The position numbers and the translations under genes were made by a program. Under the pieces are notes generated by a model that worked only from the letters and a program-made list of their open reading frames with translations, did not search any database and had not been told where the DNA came from. Below are positions 22,410 through 35,503 of a DNA stretch of 64,000 nt, in pieces; position 1 is the first letter of the stretch, and each line of letters begins with the position of its first letter. Source of the stretch: Cryptomeria japonica (Eukaryota; Streptophyta; Pinopsida; Cupressales; Cupressaceae); assembly GCF_030272615.1 (NCBI RefSeq), contig NC_081412.1:546974202-547038201 (forward strand), read 5' to 3'.

Positions 22410-22892
22410 CTATGCATCCGCATCAAAAACCTGCCAATGATCTACATTATCGGGAACACTGGTCTTATAGATCATTTCAATCCTATATGAGTTATCTTTA
22501 AAATCCAGATGTGGTAATAAAAGTGAAGCTAACACGGCCAATGAATCTGCTCTACTATTTTGCTCCCTCAGAATTGCTTCAATAGAGAAGGCATCAAAGA
22601 ATTCTAACCCATCCCAAACTCTATTCCTATAATGCTTCAACCTGTCATTCTTAACCGTATAGACATTCCTCACCTACCTAACGATTAACTCTACATCACC
22701 TTTGACTTTAAGTAACTTAATTCCTTTACATTTAGCCTCACTTAATCCCAATAATAGGGCCTCATATTCAACAGTATTATTAGTGTTGTTAAAATCCAAC
22801 TTGAAAGAAAAGAGAAAAATATTACCAGTTAGTGACAGCAAAACCACCCCTGCTCCAGAACTAGAGTTAGCGCAGCTTCCATCAAACTCCAT
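22410..22892 (-). pseudogene. Element B extra RNase H (archaeal-type), between protease and RT
   Basis: MEFDGSCANSSSGAGVVL starts an RNase HI fold. NNTVEYEALLLGLSEA carries the Glu, LLKVKGDVELIVR the next Asp, and EQNSRADSLAVLASL the last Asp, so the D-E-D-D set is complete. One in-frame stop splits it at about 22675. This is the aRNH type known as an extra domain in plant Tat elements, where I recall it downstream of the first RNase H. Here it clearly lies upstream of RT. Confidence 0.75.
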
Positions 22893-23807
22893 CTACCATA
22901 GCCCATCAAGTTCATCAACTGCCTCGTCCATTTTCTTTTCACCAGGTGCAAGAACAAGATAGTTTCCAAACTCACACTCTTGAAATAGAATCTGGGCTTT
23001 GGGGTTATCTGAGGGAAAAATAGTATACTTATTTTTGGGCTCAGGTTCAAGCTTGATTTTCTGATTTCCAAGGGGAATAACGGCTTTAGACCAGTCCATT
23101 TTGATTTCACCTCCAAGATCTTTGCAAAACGTCCTACTCAGAAGCATTCCGTAACTCGCCGGAATATCAACAACCAGTATAGTTAATCTTACTCTTTTGT
23201 TTAGGCACACTGCCAGCACTGCCTGGACGTCCTTTACCTGACCAATAAGAGGAAACTGTTTTCCATCCATTGAAAATCATCTTCCAAATGTTTTAGCGAG
23301 GGTCAAACCTAAAGATTTAGCCACAGGAGAAGGCATTATATTGTCTGAAGCCCCTGAATCAATTATGCAATTACTTAACTTTTGGCCATTCAGGAGAAGG
23401 GAAATATAGAAAGGTTCAGGTTTTGGAATCTCAACCTCATGCCCAGACTTTGTATCATGAAAAGCATAAGGATCTGCTAGATTAGCTAATGAGCAGGGAA
23501 TAGATGAAGACCCCTCTGCAGTAGCTAAATCACCAGTTTCCATACATCCATGTACTTGAGACACCGAAAAGGAATCTCCTTTAACGTATTTGACCAGTTT
23601 ATCCAACTCTTTTGGGTTAAGATTTAAATCAGTGGTAGGAAGTTGAATGGTAGAGGTCTTGCAGAATTCTATGATATCAAAGGAGGAAGAAGATGAAGAG
23701 CTCTTATGATCTTCATGGTTCCTTTGCAAAATCTTAACCTCAGGAACCTTTGAAAAACTATTACCTGGGAGATCTTTACCTTTGAAATTGCTTCCAGAAG
23801 GGTTCAC
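22893..23807 (-). pseudogene. Element B aspartic protease region
   Basis: The frame 23807-23277 ends with LNGQKLSNCIIDSGASDNIM, carrying the catalytic DSGAS, and PSPVAKSLGL. After one stop, 23270-22893 continues with PASYGMLLSRTF, the second protease hallmark, and an acidic tail. The N-terminal part is Ser-rich with a linker. It cleaves the polyprotein. Confidence 0.75.
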
Positions 23808-23828
23808 AAAGGAAGAAGGCTGGGAGGT

Positions 23829-25065
23829 TCATTGATTCCTTGTTAGAATCACACATGAAGAACCTTCAAGAGTTGCCAAAATGTTACTACCTTTTTTTGA
23901 ATCTGACTCATATTCGAGGTAGAATGTTCCAGAGTCGCCAGGTACCTCTTGAATTCTTTCTGCTTCGGTGAAATCTCCTAATTCATCCATTGTGTTTTGC
24001 ATCTGAACGTGTCTTATCATATCAGGACATGAAACACCATCATGATCAGTGGTAAGATGAAAAGAACACATGACACCTTTGTCAGGAGGTGCCTCTATCT
24101 ATAATCTTTATGGAGCTGTAGGAAGTTGCAATGGTCATCCATAGTTATATTGATTTGAAGTTCTCCTGCTTATATCCCGATAAGGTTGTGGATAAGAGTT
24201 TCCAGGCTTAAGTATCTGCCTCTTTAAAGCAATCATGTCATTGACAAGCTGCTGAACAACCAGATCAGTAGATGACGTAGAAGCCTGAGATTGTCCCTGA
24301 GAAATTTGTACATCTTTCCTCCATTTTCCAGCTATTATCAGATCATCTTCAAGTTGTATAGCCTCACTTTGTGTAGTGTCTAGGTCCACCGGCCTACTTC
24401 TTCTGAGGTGAAATCCTATGTCAAGTGGCATAGAATTTACGAAGAAACATTGCTGATTATCTACAGTTGGTCTCTTGGCTTGAGGAATTTTGTGAATAAT
24501 CTTGTTATATCTTGCTACATAATCCCTCATTGGCTCATGAATTTCCTTCTTCATCTATGTGAGTTGAGCCAATAATGTGTGTTCATCATCAGCACTTTGG
24601 AATCTTTTTTCCAAAAGTGGTTTTCATCGTTTGCCAGTTAGTTATGGATCCTTCTTGTAGCTGACTAAACCATTCTACTGCCCCTTCAATGAGAGTTTGG
24701 ACAAAGAGCCTAATAGCCACGTCTTCATATTGGACTACTAGGATTCCAATTGCTACATTAAAAGAATTCAAATGCTCTTCAACTAAAAATTTCCCGTCAC
24801 CTTTATATTTGGGTAAAACATCCTTTGCTCCTTTTGGTAATGGATTATGGGCTGCGAGAGAAAGAGGTCCAACAGTTGCACCCCAAGGTTGAGCCATAAT
24901 GAACATTGGACAAATGGTTACAAGAGGTGGGGCTTGAATTTCAGTAAGCATTAGTGCTTGCCAAGGAGAAGAAGAAGATATAGGGGTAACTCTGACAGGA
25001 GATGAAGGTCTTCTTTTAGGCTTCCTTCTAGGAGTAAAACTTGGGGCAAATGACATATTTTGCAA
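23829..25065 (-). pseudogene. Element B gag
   Basis: The frame 25065-24589 contains LPKYKGDGKFLVEEHLNSFN, AIRLFVQTLIEGAVEWFSQL and NWQTMKTTFGKK, the standard retrotransposon gag core. 24554-24135 continues with EPMRDYVARYNKIIHKIP and an N-rich tail. 24071-23829 is a short acidic segment. The frame extends upstream of the first Met to about 25130 (RPYTRAQRREGLVDNYFEEL), so the true start may be there. No zinc knuckle is visible. Confidence 0.7.
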
Positions 25066-25287
25066 TTCTTCAAAATAGTTATCAACCAGTCCTTCTCTTC
25101 TTTGTGCTCTAGTATATGGACGAGAATCCAGGGTGATTACTTGTAGGAAAACTAAACTACTTCAAATGAGACTCAATCTCAACAATCTTCCTGAACTTAG
25201 AGCAATTTTGCCAATTTGAGTTCACTTTCGTTATGTCTATGGCATACCAGTCTACTGAAAAATTGATTTTTTTTCTCTTTGTTTCGC

Positions 25288-25305
25288 TCCCCAGCAGAGT
25301 CGCCA
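25288..25305 (-). other. Primer-binding region of element B
   Basis: On the minus strand TGGCGACTCTGCTGGGGA follows the 5' LTR end CTAACA after a short spacer. This TGGCGACTC(C/T)GCTGGGGA string is the common primer-binding region of plant Tat/Ogre-type elements; I recall a tRNA-Arg assignment but did not check it. Confidence 0.7.
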
Positions 25306-25311
25306 AAAATC

Positions 25312-28300
25312 TGTTAGTGAACAGATTTTCTCTTTGTTTTTAAATGATTAATTTTAAACTCTGTTACCTTCTTCTAAGAACAAATGATTCACTGAACAGT
25401 TGGGTAAGTGTTTGTTCGAATCACTTCCCTCTGAATTTTTGCCTAGGTATAGCTCCCTATCTAGGTTTTTCATAAAATGTGTTTTTGTTTTTATTTATAA
25501 CTAAATGAAAATCTTTTAACCATAAAGCGCGTAAGGCCGCCTATTTCATTCTTAGATAAAGGCTATAACTTTCCTCATGTCTCATAAATAATGGAAAACT
25601 ATTTTCTTTAATTTTTCAATACATGTAACTACAACAACTAAAACAAAGTTCAATATACTTCTTCCACCTAAACTAATCAAAGATGAACAGATTCAAGGAA
25701 AATAAATCCTCCTTCAAGCATGAATCTTTTCTAGAGTAAACAACACGTTCAAAGGAAAGAACATCAGAAGAATAATGAAATACTACAATGAAATGATCAA
25801 TTACTGTTATTTGATCGGATGAACATATGCAAAGACATGTTATCTATTTGGATTCAAAATACACAGATCTTTCTTCTCCCCAAAAACAATATGATCAGAT
25901 TTCATATATATATCCTTATGCAACAAAGACACAAAAATATATCTGCTAATCTTTTTCACAACAAGTTCCAATCATCTGATTCCTCCTTTGAATAAGAACA
26001 GAAAATACCAAAAACAATGCTTCAGTCGAAGTTCACAAAATTAGTTACTAACATCTAACCCTTCTATCCTCTGTTTTACTTAATTTATAGTCTAAATGGG
26101 GGAGGTCTCCCTAAAAACTCGACCACTCCCCGATAAAACAATTACGAAACCAACAGAAAGTATTTTGGGATAGTTGTCCCGAAGTTTTTGCATAACTATA
26201 AGAAATGTTTTTTTTTAAATAAAGAAAACTAGCCCTAAGTGGATGCATTATATCATATTCCATCATCATCATCTTCTCCGTCTTCGCAAGCGTCATGAGC
26301 AGCTATGAGTTCCTGGATCATTGATTGGCTTGGGACTTTCATTGCATTGAGTTTTGCCTTTGCCACTTCTTTATTCCACTTGTGTTGCACCATCTTCTCT
26401 GAGTGCTTTGATAGTTGATCATTCCCAATAAAAACCATAGATTCGATCCTAGCCACCTTGGTTATTTCCTCCAGCGTGAAACTACTCTTTACTCTGATCT
26501 TCTCCATGTTCAATCGGAAAGACTTGACTGCTTCCTGTGTGCTTGACCCGCAGATTCCTAGCTCCCAGTCATGATCAGGATTAACCACTTTATTATCCTT
26601 GACTATACTGCTTTGCAAATCCTGGAGTACATAGACAGAGGTTCTTGCATCCGTAATTACTGACTGAAAGATGAGCACCCACCGCATGATAGTTTTCTTT
26701 AGCATGAAAAGTTGACATTCATCAGCTACCAGCTTAATTGAATGTTCTGTCAGAAATCTAGTAGCCCCATACTCTTCGATTTTGGTAAACAGAGGCAAGA
26801 CATTTTTCCATTTGTGCTCTTCTTTCTCCCACGGTACAAGCTAGTTTTGGATTTCAGAAATCAAGCTTTGTACTTCATCACACAACTTCTGGGAGTCAGT
26901 AATGTATTTTTCACCATCTTTAATTACTTGTTCAATCCACTTCTCAACCACTTCAGCGATGCTCTTAGCCCATTGAACTTGGTTCATCAACTTCTTGTTT
27001 TCCAGAGAAATTGGGTCAAAATTCTTAGTGGCATGGGATATTGGAATTGCTCCAAGGCAACTGATTCTATCGATGAAAAAGCCAAAACACTTATGTGTCT
27101 TTTAAGTTCTCTTTTCTCCTGTCCATCCTTCTCTGACCGGGTAAGCATTTTCTTCGCTGACACTTGAAAAAAATGGTTATCTGTATCCCTGCTCATCTTT
27201 CCCAAATCTACTTTTGTGATTTCAAAATCATTAAAACCGGCCTCTTTCTTCTCATCTTTCGGTTTGTAAGAAGCAATTTCTGTCATCCATTTACCAGTTT
27301 CTTCATCATTGTTCAGGTGAGCGGTGGTCTTGAACCTCTTTGGCTTTGGATTCTTCTTAGAGTACTTGGCAACCATCTCCTGAATTAGAATGGTCACAGG
27401 AAGAAAGCTCCTTTTCTTGTTCACTGAGGTTGTCAACCATTTAGGGGTCGCAGTGGAACAAGAAGTTCCTTCAATCATTTTTTGTGGTGGTGTCATTGCC
27501 ACAATCATTGTTTGGGAGTCTAGAGTAGAAGCAACTTCACCATCCAAATCTTTAATTTCAAAAATTTGAGCCTCAAGCATGGCATCTTTTACTCCAATAT
27601 CCTTGACCTGGTCCATCTTCCTCTGGGTGACACTACGTGATCGAGTATGCCGAGGGGTACTGAAATCCAGAGTTGGGCTTGACCTACATCTAGGCTGAGC
27701 TGACTTGATTTCCTTACTTGCACGAACAGGAGCACTGTTAGAAGGGCATTTTGGTGAAGATATATTTCTTGCAGAAAGGGACTTGGTGCCTGGCTTCATT
27801 GCTTTCTTTTTAGCCACCCATGCCATGGTTCTTTCCAGAACTCGTTCGGTTCTCAATTGTATGTCATCATTTTCCTCCTCATCCCAATTAATTGGGGGCA
27901 TTTCAGTCTCTGCATGGGTTAAATACCTTGGTTCAAATAGTTCAAGATAATCCTCTTCAAGCCCTTTAATGTCTAACCTTATTTGCAAAGAGATAACCTG
28001 TTCCAGCACCAATCTCATGTTTTCCCTTTTGAAGACTTCAAGTTCATCTGAACAGTCTTCCTAGAAATCTTCTAACTATGGCATGGGAAGATAAGGCATT
28101 AAGCCAAGGCTCCGAGAAAATCCTTTATTGTCAAATCCTCTTCTTTCAGAATATAGAGAGAAATTAAAATTTCTAAGGTCTGCTCCTATACTTAGTACAT
28201 CAGACATTGAATTACAAGACAACACTCCCAATTGTATTGGAAAATAACCTTCCCACTTGTCCTTAGACTGTGCCTTCTTGACCACAGAGGTCAGTTGCCT

Positions 28301-28602
28301 GCATACTTCTGCTAGAACAAAACAATCAGAACAGAAGTGGCGAAGCTTGAAGGGTTCCTCTTCAAAGCCTCCTACTCGTATATAGCAAAATCATGGGAAC
28401 TAGATGTAAAAGATACCGAACTTCTTAATCAAGGTCTGTGCTTCATCTAAAATCTGTTTAGCCTTTGTACCCTTTAGTTCATGACACATATCACCCAGGA
28501 ATGCATTGTGTATCCTTCTGAAATCTTGTAGGGCATTGTCTTTTTGCAGCATTGGATAGAACTCGTACATGAGAACATCTTCCTCAGTGGGCTTCTTGGG
28601 TA
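25312..28602 (-). repeat. Element B 5' LTR, left piece
   Basis: Collinear with 14317 to about 17590 of the intact LTR, ending GGGTA where element C begins. It contains the C-terminal two thirds of the LTR ORF. Confidence 0.85.
26253..28602 (-). pseudogene. ORF inside element B LTR (right copy, C-terminal part)
   Basis: Partner of 15259-17590. It is less broken: 28018-26987 is open for 343 codons and 26798-26253 for 181, showing that the stops at 16561 and 15541-15543 of the left copy arose after insertion. It contains the acidic patch (WDEEENDDIQLRTERV), the Arg/Ser stretch (TRSRSVTQRKMDQ), the Lys-rich NPKPKRFKTT and the acidic end DGEDDDDGI. Function unknown. Confidence 0.5.
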
Positions 28603-29261
28603 TGTTAAATTCTTTGAGAAGCAAGAATCGAGCCAAGATCTGATGTCGGTCATAGATCACATGCAACTCCAAGCAACGGATGATCGAAGATCAAAATAGC
28701 TGAATGAAGATAAATCTGATATGAGAGAAAAATAGAGATAAAGAAGAGAATTTAGAGAAGACTCTCACCGAGCTATCACTTAACTAGTGAAGGTGAGAGT
28801 ATATTGCTTATTATATAGAAAAATAATAGCATATACAACCAAGAGGTGCATTAACTCCCAACTCCATAAAAAGTGGGAGGTTTTACCTACTACCCCATAA
28901 AAGGTGGGAGGTTTTTACCTACTTGGTAAATGTCAAAACATGTGGCATAATCTCCTTACATGAAAACAAAAAAGGAGTTATAAGAGGTGGCACATAAGGC
29001 CAAAAGAGGGTGAGAAACCCAACTACCCCATAACCCACTTAGGAAATGACAAAATAGTGGTTATGAGAGGTGGCACAACAAGCCAAAAGAGGGTGTGTAA
29101 CTCAACTACCCATGTGAGGTGGAGAGTTACACATGTAGCTAATGTATTCCACCACGTGTCCTCATATTAACCACACCTAAACCTAAGCAAGCTTAATAAT
29201 ATATGTGTAGGAAAAATAAATACCCCCTAACATAAGGAAAATAAAAAAACCTACACTAACA
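28603..29261 (-). repeat. Element C 3' LTR
   Basis: Pairs with 34543-35203. On the minus strand a TATATAA box lies at 28811-28817. It contains two copies of a CCATAAAA(G/A)GTGGGAGG motif. Confidence 0.85.
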
Positions 29262-29272
29262 CCCCCCCTTAA
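29262..29272 (-). other. Polypurine tract of element C
   Basis: TTAAGGGGGGG on the minus strand directly before the 3' LTR; it primes plus-strand DNA synthesis. Confidence 0.75.
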
Positions 29273-29415
29273 GCGTAGCTTAGGTGGGTGAAAAGATGGG
29301 TCCCGGCAAATGAGGCCATGTTAGGTACCCATGTACATAAATATCCCCCCCAAAAGAAGAAGCCCCCCCATAAGAGGAATAGACCCCCCTAAATAGAGAG
29401 AGAAAGAATGAAGGA

Positions 29416-32400
29416 CTAAGAAGCCCCTCCTGAAGTAGACACCTTTTGCATCCCAGGCAAAGATCGCAAATGAAGGAACTTGCTTTCGGTGAAAGGTTTG
29501 GTGAAGATGTCTGTAGTTTGCTCCGATGTAGAACAATACTTAAGATCAATGATGCCTTCTTGAATGAGCTCCCGAATATAGTGCATATGTATCTCAATGT
29601 GTTTCATCCTCTGATGATGAACTAGATTTCTTGAGATCTATATAGCACTTTGATTATCACAAAAGATGATGGTAGGCTTTCTAACTGGAATACCAAACTC
29701 AGTAAGAATATTTTGAAGCCAAATAGCCTCAGTGGTGGCATTGACTGCCCCTCGATACTCGGCCTCTATCAATGAAAGAGAAATTGTAGACTACTTCTTG
29801 CTCGACCAACAAACTAGACCAGAACCAAGTGAGAAGCAATACCCAGAAGTAGACTTGCAATCCTGAGAATCACCTACCCAATCTGAATCCGTATATCCTA
29901 CCAAATCAATATCCACACCTGCTACATACTGAATTCCATAATTGTGAGTACCCTAAATGTAGTGGAGGATCTGCTTAGCTGCTTTCCAATGCAACTCATG
30001 TGGCTCCTGCATGAATCTAGAGACCATGCCCATAGCATAAGAAATGTCGGGTCTTGTATGAGTCAAATAAATGAGGCTTCCAACAAGTTGTCGATATAAA
30101 GTGCCATCAACCAAGGGTGAAGAGCACTTAGCCTCAAGTTTGACCCCTGAAAAAAATGGAGTAGGTGCAGGCTTACAATCAGCAATGTGAAATCTGGAGA
30201 GCATGTCAAGTGCATACTTGGGTTGTCCAAGGAAGATTCCTAAAGATGATTGAGTGATCTCAATTCCCAAGAAGTAATGCAGAAGACCCAAGTCTGACAT
30301 CAAAAATCTATCATGTAGAGCAATTTTCACTGCTTTGATGGTGGATGAGTGACTCCTTGTGAATAACAAGTCATCAACATAGAGAACTAGAAATGTGAGA
30401 GTTTCATCCTGTTGCAGAATGTATATGTTTAGATCAGAATGGCACCGAGTGAAACCAACTGTCAGAAGGAATGAGTCCATCTTGGCATACCAAGCTCGAG
30501 GAGCCTGTTTGAGGCCATAGAGAGACTTTCGAAGTCGACACACAAGTGAAGGACCCTGAACAAACCCCTATGGTTGCTCCATCTAGATTTCCTCCTGAAG
30601 GTCACTATGAAGAAATGCACTCTTCACATCCATCTGATGAACTTCCCAACGATGGGCTGTAGCTATAGCAAGAACAAGTCAGATGGAATTCATCTTAGCA
30701 ACTAGAGCAAAAGTCTCAGAGTAATCAACCCCTGGAACTTGGGAAAACCCTTTTGCTACCAAGCGAGCCTTATACTTATCAACTGACCCATCTGCTGCAA
30801 ATTTTGTTCAATAGATCCACTTGCATCGAACAAGTTTCCTTCCCTTAGGAAGAGGAACTAAATCCCATGTGTGATTCCTTTCCAAGGAATTGAACTCTTC
30901 TTGCATTGCAGCATCCCACTTAGGAACACCTGAAGCTTCTCAAAAGGACTATGGATCAGAAGCTGAAGCAATGAAGAGATGTGGAGCTTGCTGAAATTGT
31001 GACCTTGTTCTTCTAGTATCTAATGGATCACCAAGCCAATCTCCTGCTGACTCAAATGTTTGTCGAGCCCAAAGAGGCACTGAGGCTGGAGAGTCTGGGG
31101 GAGAATCATCAACCTCTGAATGATGACTATGAGAGGAATGTGAATCCTCATCATCACTATCACCATCTAAAGTAGAGGAAGAAGACTCCTCATCAAGATT
31201 AGGAGGATTAAGATCCTCTGAAGAACTATCATCATAATGCAATTTCTCCAATATGATAGTGGATGGAGAAGTGGTATGAGAAGAACTAGAAGAACTCTCC
31301 CCAAAACGAACACTCCTCTTAATGAACAACTCATGAGTAGTGGGATGGAGAAGCCTATACCCTTTGACATCATCTGGATATCCAACAAATATGCAAGGTT
31401 TACTCTGCGGATCCATAGCCTTGCATTTTTCAGCTGGAATGTGGGCCCATGCAAGAGAACCAAACACTCTAAAGTGTTTAACTGTGGGTTTTCGACCAGT
31501 CCAAGCTTGAAAGGGAGTTACCCCCTTCATAGCTTTATGAGGAACTCAGTTCTAGATGTAACACGCACAGTTGATGGCCTCTACCCAATACTGAGGTGCC
31601 AAAGACTTGGAGTGAATCATACAATTAGCCATCTCCTTCAAGGACCTATTCTTTCATTCCGCTACACCATTTTGTTGAGGACTGTATGGAACTGTGTGCT
31701 GCATGTTGATACCTTCTAAAGCACAAAACTGTTCAAACTGATTATTAACATATTCACCCCCATTATCTGTACGTAGAATCTTGATGAACTTCCCAGATTG
31801 TTTCTCTACAAAAGCTTTGAAATCTAGAAAATTTTCAAAGACTTCAGAATTTTGTTTGAGACAGTAAACCCATTTATATCTGGAAAAGTCATCAATAAAT
31901 GTCAAGACATATCTAGCCTTGCTGAAAAATGGTTGTGGAAATGGTCCTGCCAAGTCACTATGTACCAACTCCAATAGTTGTGTAGCTCTCCAAGCTTTAC
32001 CTTTATCATACTTCTCCTCTGGATGCTTACCAAGAATGCACCCCTGGCAAACTCCATCAGAAAATCGAATAGAAGGCAACCCTGAAACCATTTCTTGTTG
32101 ATTGAGTTGTTGCAAGTAACGGTAGTTCAAGTGGCCAAACCGTTGATGCCACAAACAACTCACCTCATCTGCATGAGTGAGTAAAACTGTCAAAGGAGAG
32201 TCAGGAACAAAGTGAGAAAACTGATATAATCTAGAATGATGATCTTCTTTTCCCACAGCAATAGTAGACCCATTATGCATTTCGCTGATTACCACTGCAT
32301 CTGGTGTGAACTCAACTCACTTGCCAGAACCAGTGTGAGTGATCTGATAAACAGATAGGAGATTAGTTGATAAAGATGGAACACAAAGGACATCTTGAAA

Positions 32401-33540
32401 TGTTCCTTCACCCACATCAACAGACCCTCTCCCATGCACTTCAATAGGAGTGTCATCACCCATTAGGATGGAAGGCATAGAACATGGCTCTAAAGATGTG
32501 AAATCATCTTCTGAAGAAGCCATGTGGTGTGAAGCACCTGAGTCAATTATCCAAGAATTTGGTTGTGAAGAAATAGCAACTAGGGCCTTACCCTTTCCTT
32601 TCCCCTTACTCTTATCTATGTCCTTAGAAGATCCTTCTGATGAACTCTGTTTGACTGAATCAGGAACCTTGATATTATTCTTTTCAAGAAGATTTGAAAG
32701 GTGATCAATTTGTTTCTTTAAACACTTATGTTCATCATGACCAGGCCTCATACAATAAGAAAACTTGACCTTCTCCTTCTTAGGTTGTTCACCTTTTGAT
32801 GAAGAGGTCTCATTGTCTACTTTTGAAGTAGTAGATTTCTGATCTTTCTTCTTCTCTCCTTGGTTCTTTTGTTTCTTATCTTGCTTACTAGACCCTTTCT
32901 GTTCTTTTGTGCCTTGATTTATAACTAAGGCATGTGACTTAGAGGGCTTTATTGTACCCATTTGAACCAATTTGTCCTTCTCCCTAGTGAGTTCTACAGC
33001 AAAATCATCTAAAGAAGGCATTTTGAATGTGGTACCTAGGGCACATTTGGTAGCATAGAATGTAGAAACAAACACTGAATAGTTAGGACCAAGCTTAGAA
33101 AGAATACTCAAGATCAGTTGCTTATCATCTTTCTTAGTTTCACACTATTCCAACTGCAATCTTATAGACTTAAGTTTAGTGAAGAAGTCTTGTATAGTAT
33201 CAAAATTGGTCGGATTCAACCCTATGAGTTCATTCTCCAATTGATGACCTCTTAGTTCATCCTGCTTACCAAAGAGGTTTCCCAAAGTAGTCCATACTGC
33301 ATTTGGTGTAGTAGCAGATTCAATGTGAAAAAGAAGGTCAGGAGAGACTGACATGCATAATGTACCAAAAGCTTCATCACATTTATTAAACCATTTAATC
33401 TTTTCTGCAGCATCTTGAGGTTCAGTTTCAAGTCCCATAGTAACATGATGATATCCATGTCTTTTCAGATATATTGTCATCTTAGATTTCCATTCAAAGT
33501 AATTATATGGTGTTAAAAGTGGAACTGTAGATGCATCCAT
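29416..33540 (-). pseudogene. Element C copia gag-pol polyprotein
   Basis: Start MDASTVPLLTPYNYFEWKSK at 33540. Gag runs to about 32800, with a degenerate knuckle (FSYCMRPGHDEHKC, where the first Cys is lost). Protease: IIDSGASHHM. Integrase: HQRFGHLNY, CQGCILGK, SDLAGPFP, RTDNGGEYVN and PQQNGVAE. RT: MDVKSAFLHSDL, YGLKQAPRAWY and the catalytic YVDDLLF near 30390. RNase H: IEAEYRGAV, IFCDNQSAI and TTDIFTKPF. Roughly a dozen stops interrupt it (for example near 33146, 32316, 31654, 30545), often TAG. The domain order gag-PR-INT-RT-RH is diagnostic for Ty1/copia. Confidence 0.85.
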
Positions 33541-34531
33541 GATAGCAGAAAAGAAGATTGCAAAGAGTCAAGAAGAGTGCAAGAAAGAAGACACAAGAGA
33601 CACCCCCCTTTCCACTAGTCTTTGAAATCACCCCCCCAAATATTACAAGGTTGGCACTTTATAATTAGTGCATTTACAAGGCTTTTATCAGATTACAATG
33701 CTTTCTAAGGCTTTAATGGCCAAAATAGAAAGTTTAAATACATATAAATTTAACACAAAATCTGAAAAAATTAGCCTTATAGCTGCTCAATGTATCTTAA
33801 TACCTTTCCAACAACTATTCATTTTTGTAAAATAGAGTTGTGAGAAGAAAGATATGATCTATAGAAGGGAAAAAAAACATGCAGCTGATTCAACCTGCAA
33901 TATCTAACAAACAAGGGTAGAATATTTCAATAAGACCTGCAATTATGAAGAGTGCTCATTTCTAGCTTTCTGTCAAGTACTCATTTGCAAAAAACTGACA
34001 CCCGAGGCAAAAGTTATGCAACTTTTAAGAAAGGTTGCTGAATTTTCCTGATAGAAAAATGGCTTAAGCCTTGTTGAAACTCGATTTCTGCAAAAAATTA
34101 TTAATTTTCTAGAAAAACCCTCCAAAACCCAGAAATTTTTTTTTTCTGAAAATGAACGGAGGTTAGAACACTAGGGCCGAAATGAAAACAGCTCTAGTAA
34201 AATATTTCACTCTGATTTTTTTTACTGTGTTCTCCAAACTTTGAATTTGGTGAAATAAAAGTCACTTATGATTTTCACAAGCCTTCTGGACACTCTGGAA
34301 ATGCTAAAGAAGCCTCCAATATTACAAAAAATGCTGCAATCACCCAGATCTCAAAGAACACATATATAAAACCAGATTTAACTAGAAGCTTATTTTCCTT
34401 TAAATTTCTCCAGATCACACGAAAATGCAGGAGAAGAGCATACTTGGTTTTTAAGAAAAATATTAGCTATCTAACAATCTCAAATCTCTCAAATAAATCA
34501 GAAAAGCAATGAGCTATACTAGACAACACGA
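33541..34531 (-). other. Element C leader
   Basis: About 1 kb between primer-binding site and gag start with no recognisable coding content. It is longer than the usual copia leader. Confidence 0.5.
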
Positions 34532-34542
34532 CTCTAATACCA
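34532..34542 (-). other. Primer-binding site of element C
   Basis: TGGTATTAGAG on the minus strand immediately after the 5' LTR, a one-base variant of the initiator tRNA-Met site TGGTATCAGAG. Confidence 0.7.
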
Positions 34543-35203
34543 TGTTAAATTCTGTGAGAAGCAAGATTCGAGCTAGGATCTGATGTCGGTCATAGATCAC
34601 ATGCAACTCCAAGCAACGAATGATCGAAGATCAAACTAGTTGAATGAAGATAAATCTGATATGAGAGAAAAATAGAGATAAAGAAGAGAATTTAGAGAAG
34701 ACTCTCACCGAGCTATCACTTAACTAGTGAAGGTGAGAGTATATTGCTTATTATATAGAAAAATAATAGCATATACAACCAAGAGGTGCATTAACTCCCA
34801 CCTCCATAAAAAGTGGGAGGTTTTACCTACTACCCCATAAAAGGTGGGAGGTTTTTACCTACTTGGTAAATGTCAAAACATATGGCATAACCTCCTTACA
34901 TGAAAACAAAAAAAGAGTTATAAGAGGTGGCACATAAGGCCAAAAGAGGGTGAGAAACCCAACTACCCCATAACCCACTTAGGAAATGACAAAATAGTGG
35001 TTATGAGAGGTGGCACAACAAGCCAAAAGAGGGTGTGTAACTCAACTACCCATGTGAGGTGGAGACTTACACATGTAGCTAATGTATTCCGCCATGTGTC
35101 CTCATATTAACCACACCTAATAACCTAAGCAAGCTTAATAATATATGTGTAGGAAAAATAAATACCCCCTAACATAAGGAAAATAAAAAAACCTACACTA
35201 ACA
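34543..35203 (-). repeat. Element C 5' LTR
   Basis: Pairs with 28603-29261. TATATAA on the minus strand at 34751-34757, conserved in both copies. Confidence 0.85.
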
Positions 35204-35503
35204 GGGTATACCCATTAACTCTTTAACACAGGCCAGACAATACAAAAGATACGAGGACATGAAGAAGTTTTGTTGAAACTGCTTGACTAGACTCAACTGC
35301 TCTCTCATTGAATCAACAATTAACTCTGCCCAATCCAAATATTTTTTTCCTTCCAGAACTAATTGCACATAGCAATATATCTAATCATCAAAGCTATAAG
35401 CTTCGACAGAACCTCTGGCTCGATGCAACAGAAGTATCACATCGTGGATATGTGGCAACATGTGGTTCTTGTTAGGATTTTTAGGTAGTCTAGAACCACC
35501 TCT

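Larger units (their letters stand above)
28603..35203 (-). mobile_element. Element C: nearly complete Ty1/copia retrotransposon
   Basis: LTRs 28603-29261 (659 bp) and 34543-35203 (661 bp) start TGTTAAATTCT and end CACTAACA on the plus strand. GGGTA flanks it on both sides (28598-28602 and 35204-35208). Polypurine tract, primer-binding site and a gag-to-RNase H coding region are in order on the minus strand. About 15 LTR differences by hand count (around 2%) make it the youngest insertion here. It interrupts the LTR ORF of element B. Stops make it inactive as it stands. Confidence 0.9.

Noticed and set aside
19410-25065. Endogenous pararetrovirus (caulimovirid)
   Set aside because: An integrase, long LTRs, a target duplication and a retrotransposon primer-binding region are present, and no movement or coat protein is seen. 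It is a Ty3/gypsy element.
26111-27388. Plus-strand and alternative minus-strand frames opposite the LTR ORF of B (for example 26742-27167, 27164-27388)
   Set aside because: They are shadows of the minus-strand frame, which is the one kept open over the longest distance in both LTR copies.
31237-31719. 160-codon plus-strand frame inside element C, and 51491-52033 inside element D
   Set aside because: Antisense to integrase/RT coding sequence with clear motifs; antisense openness is incidental.
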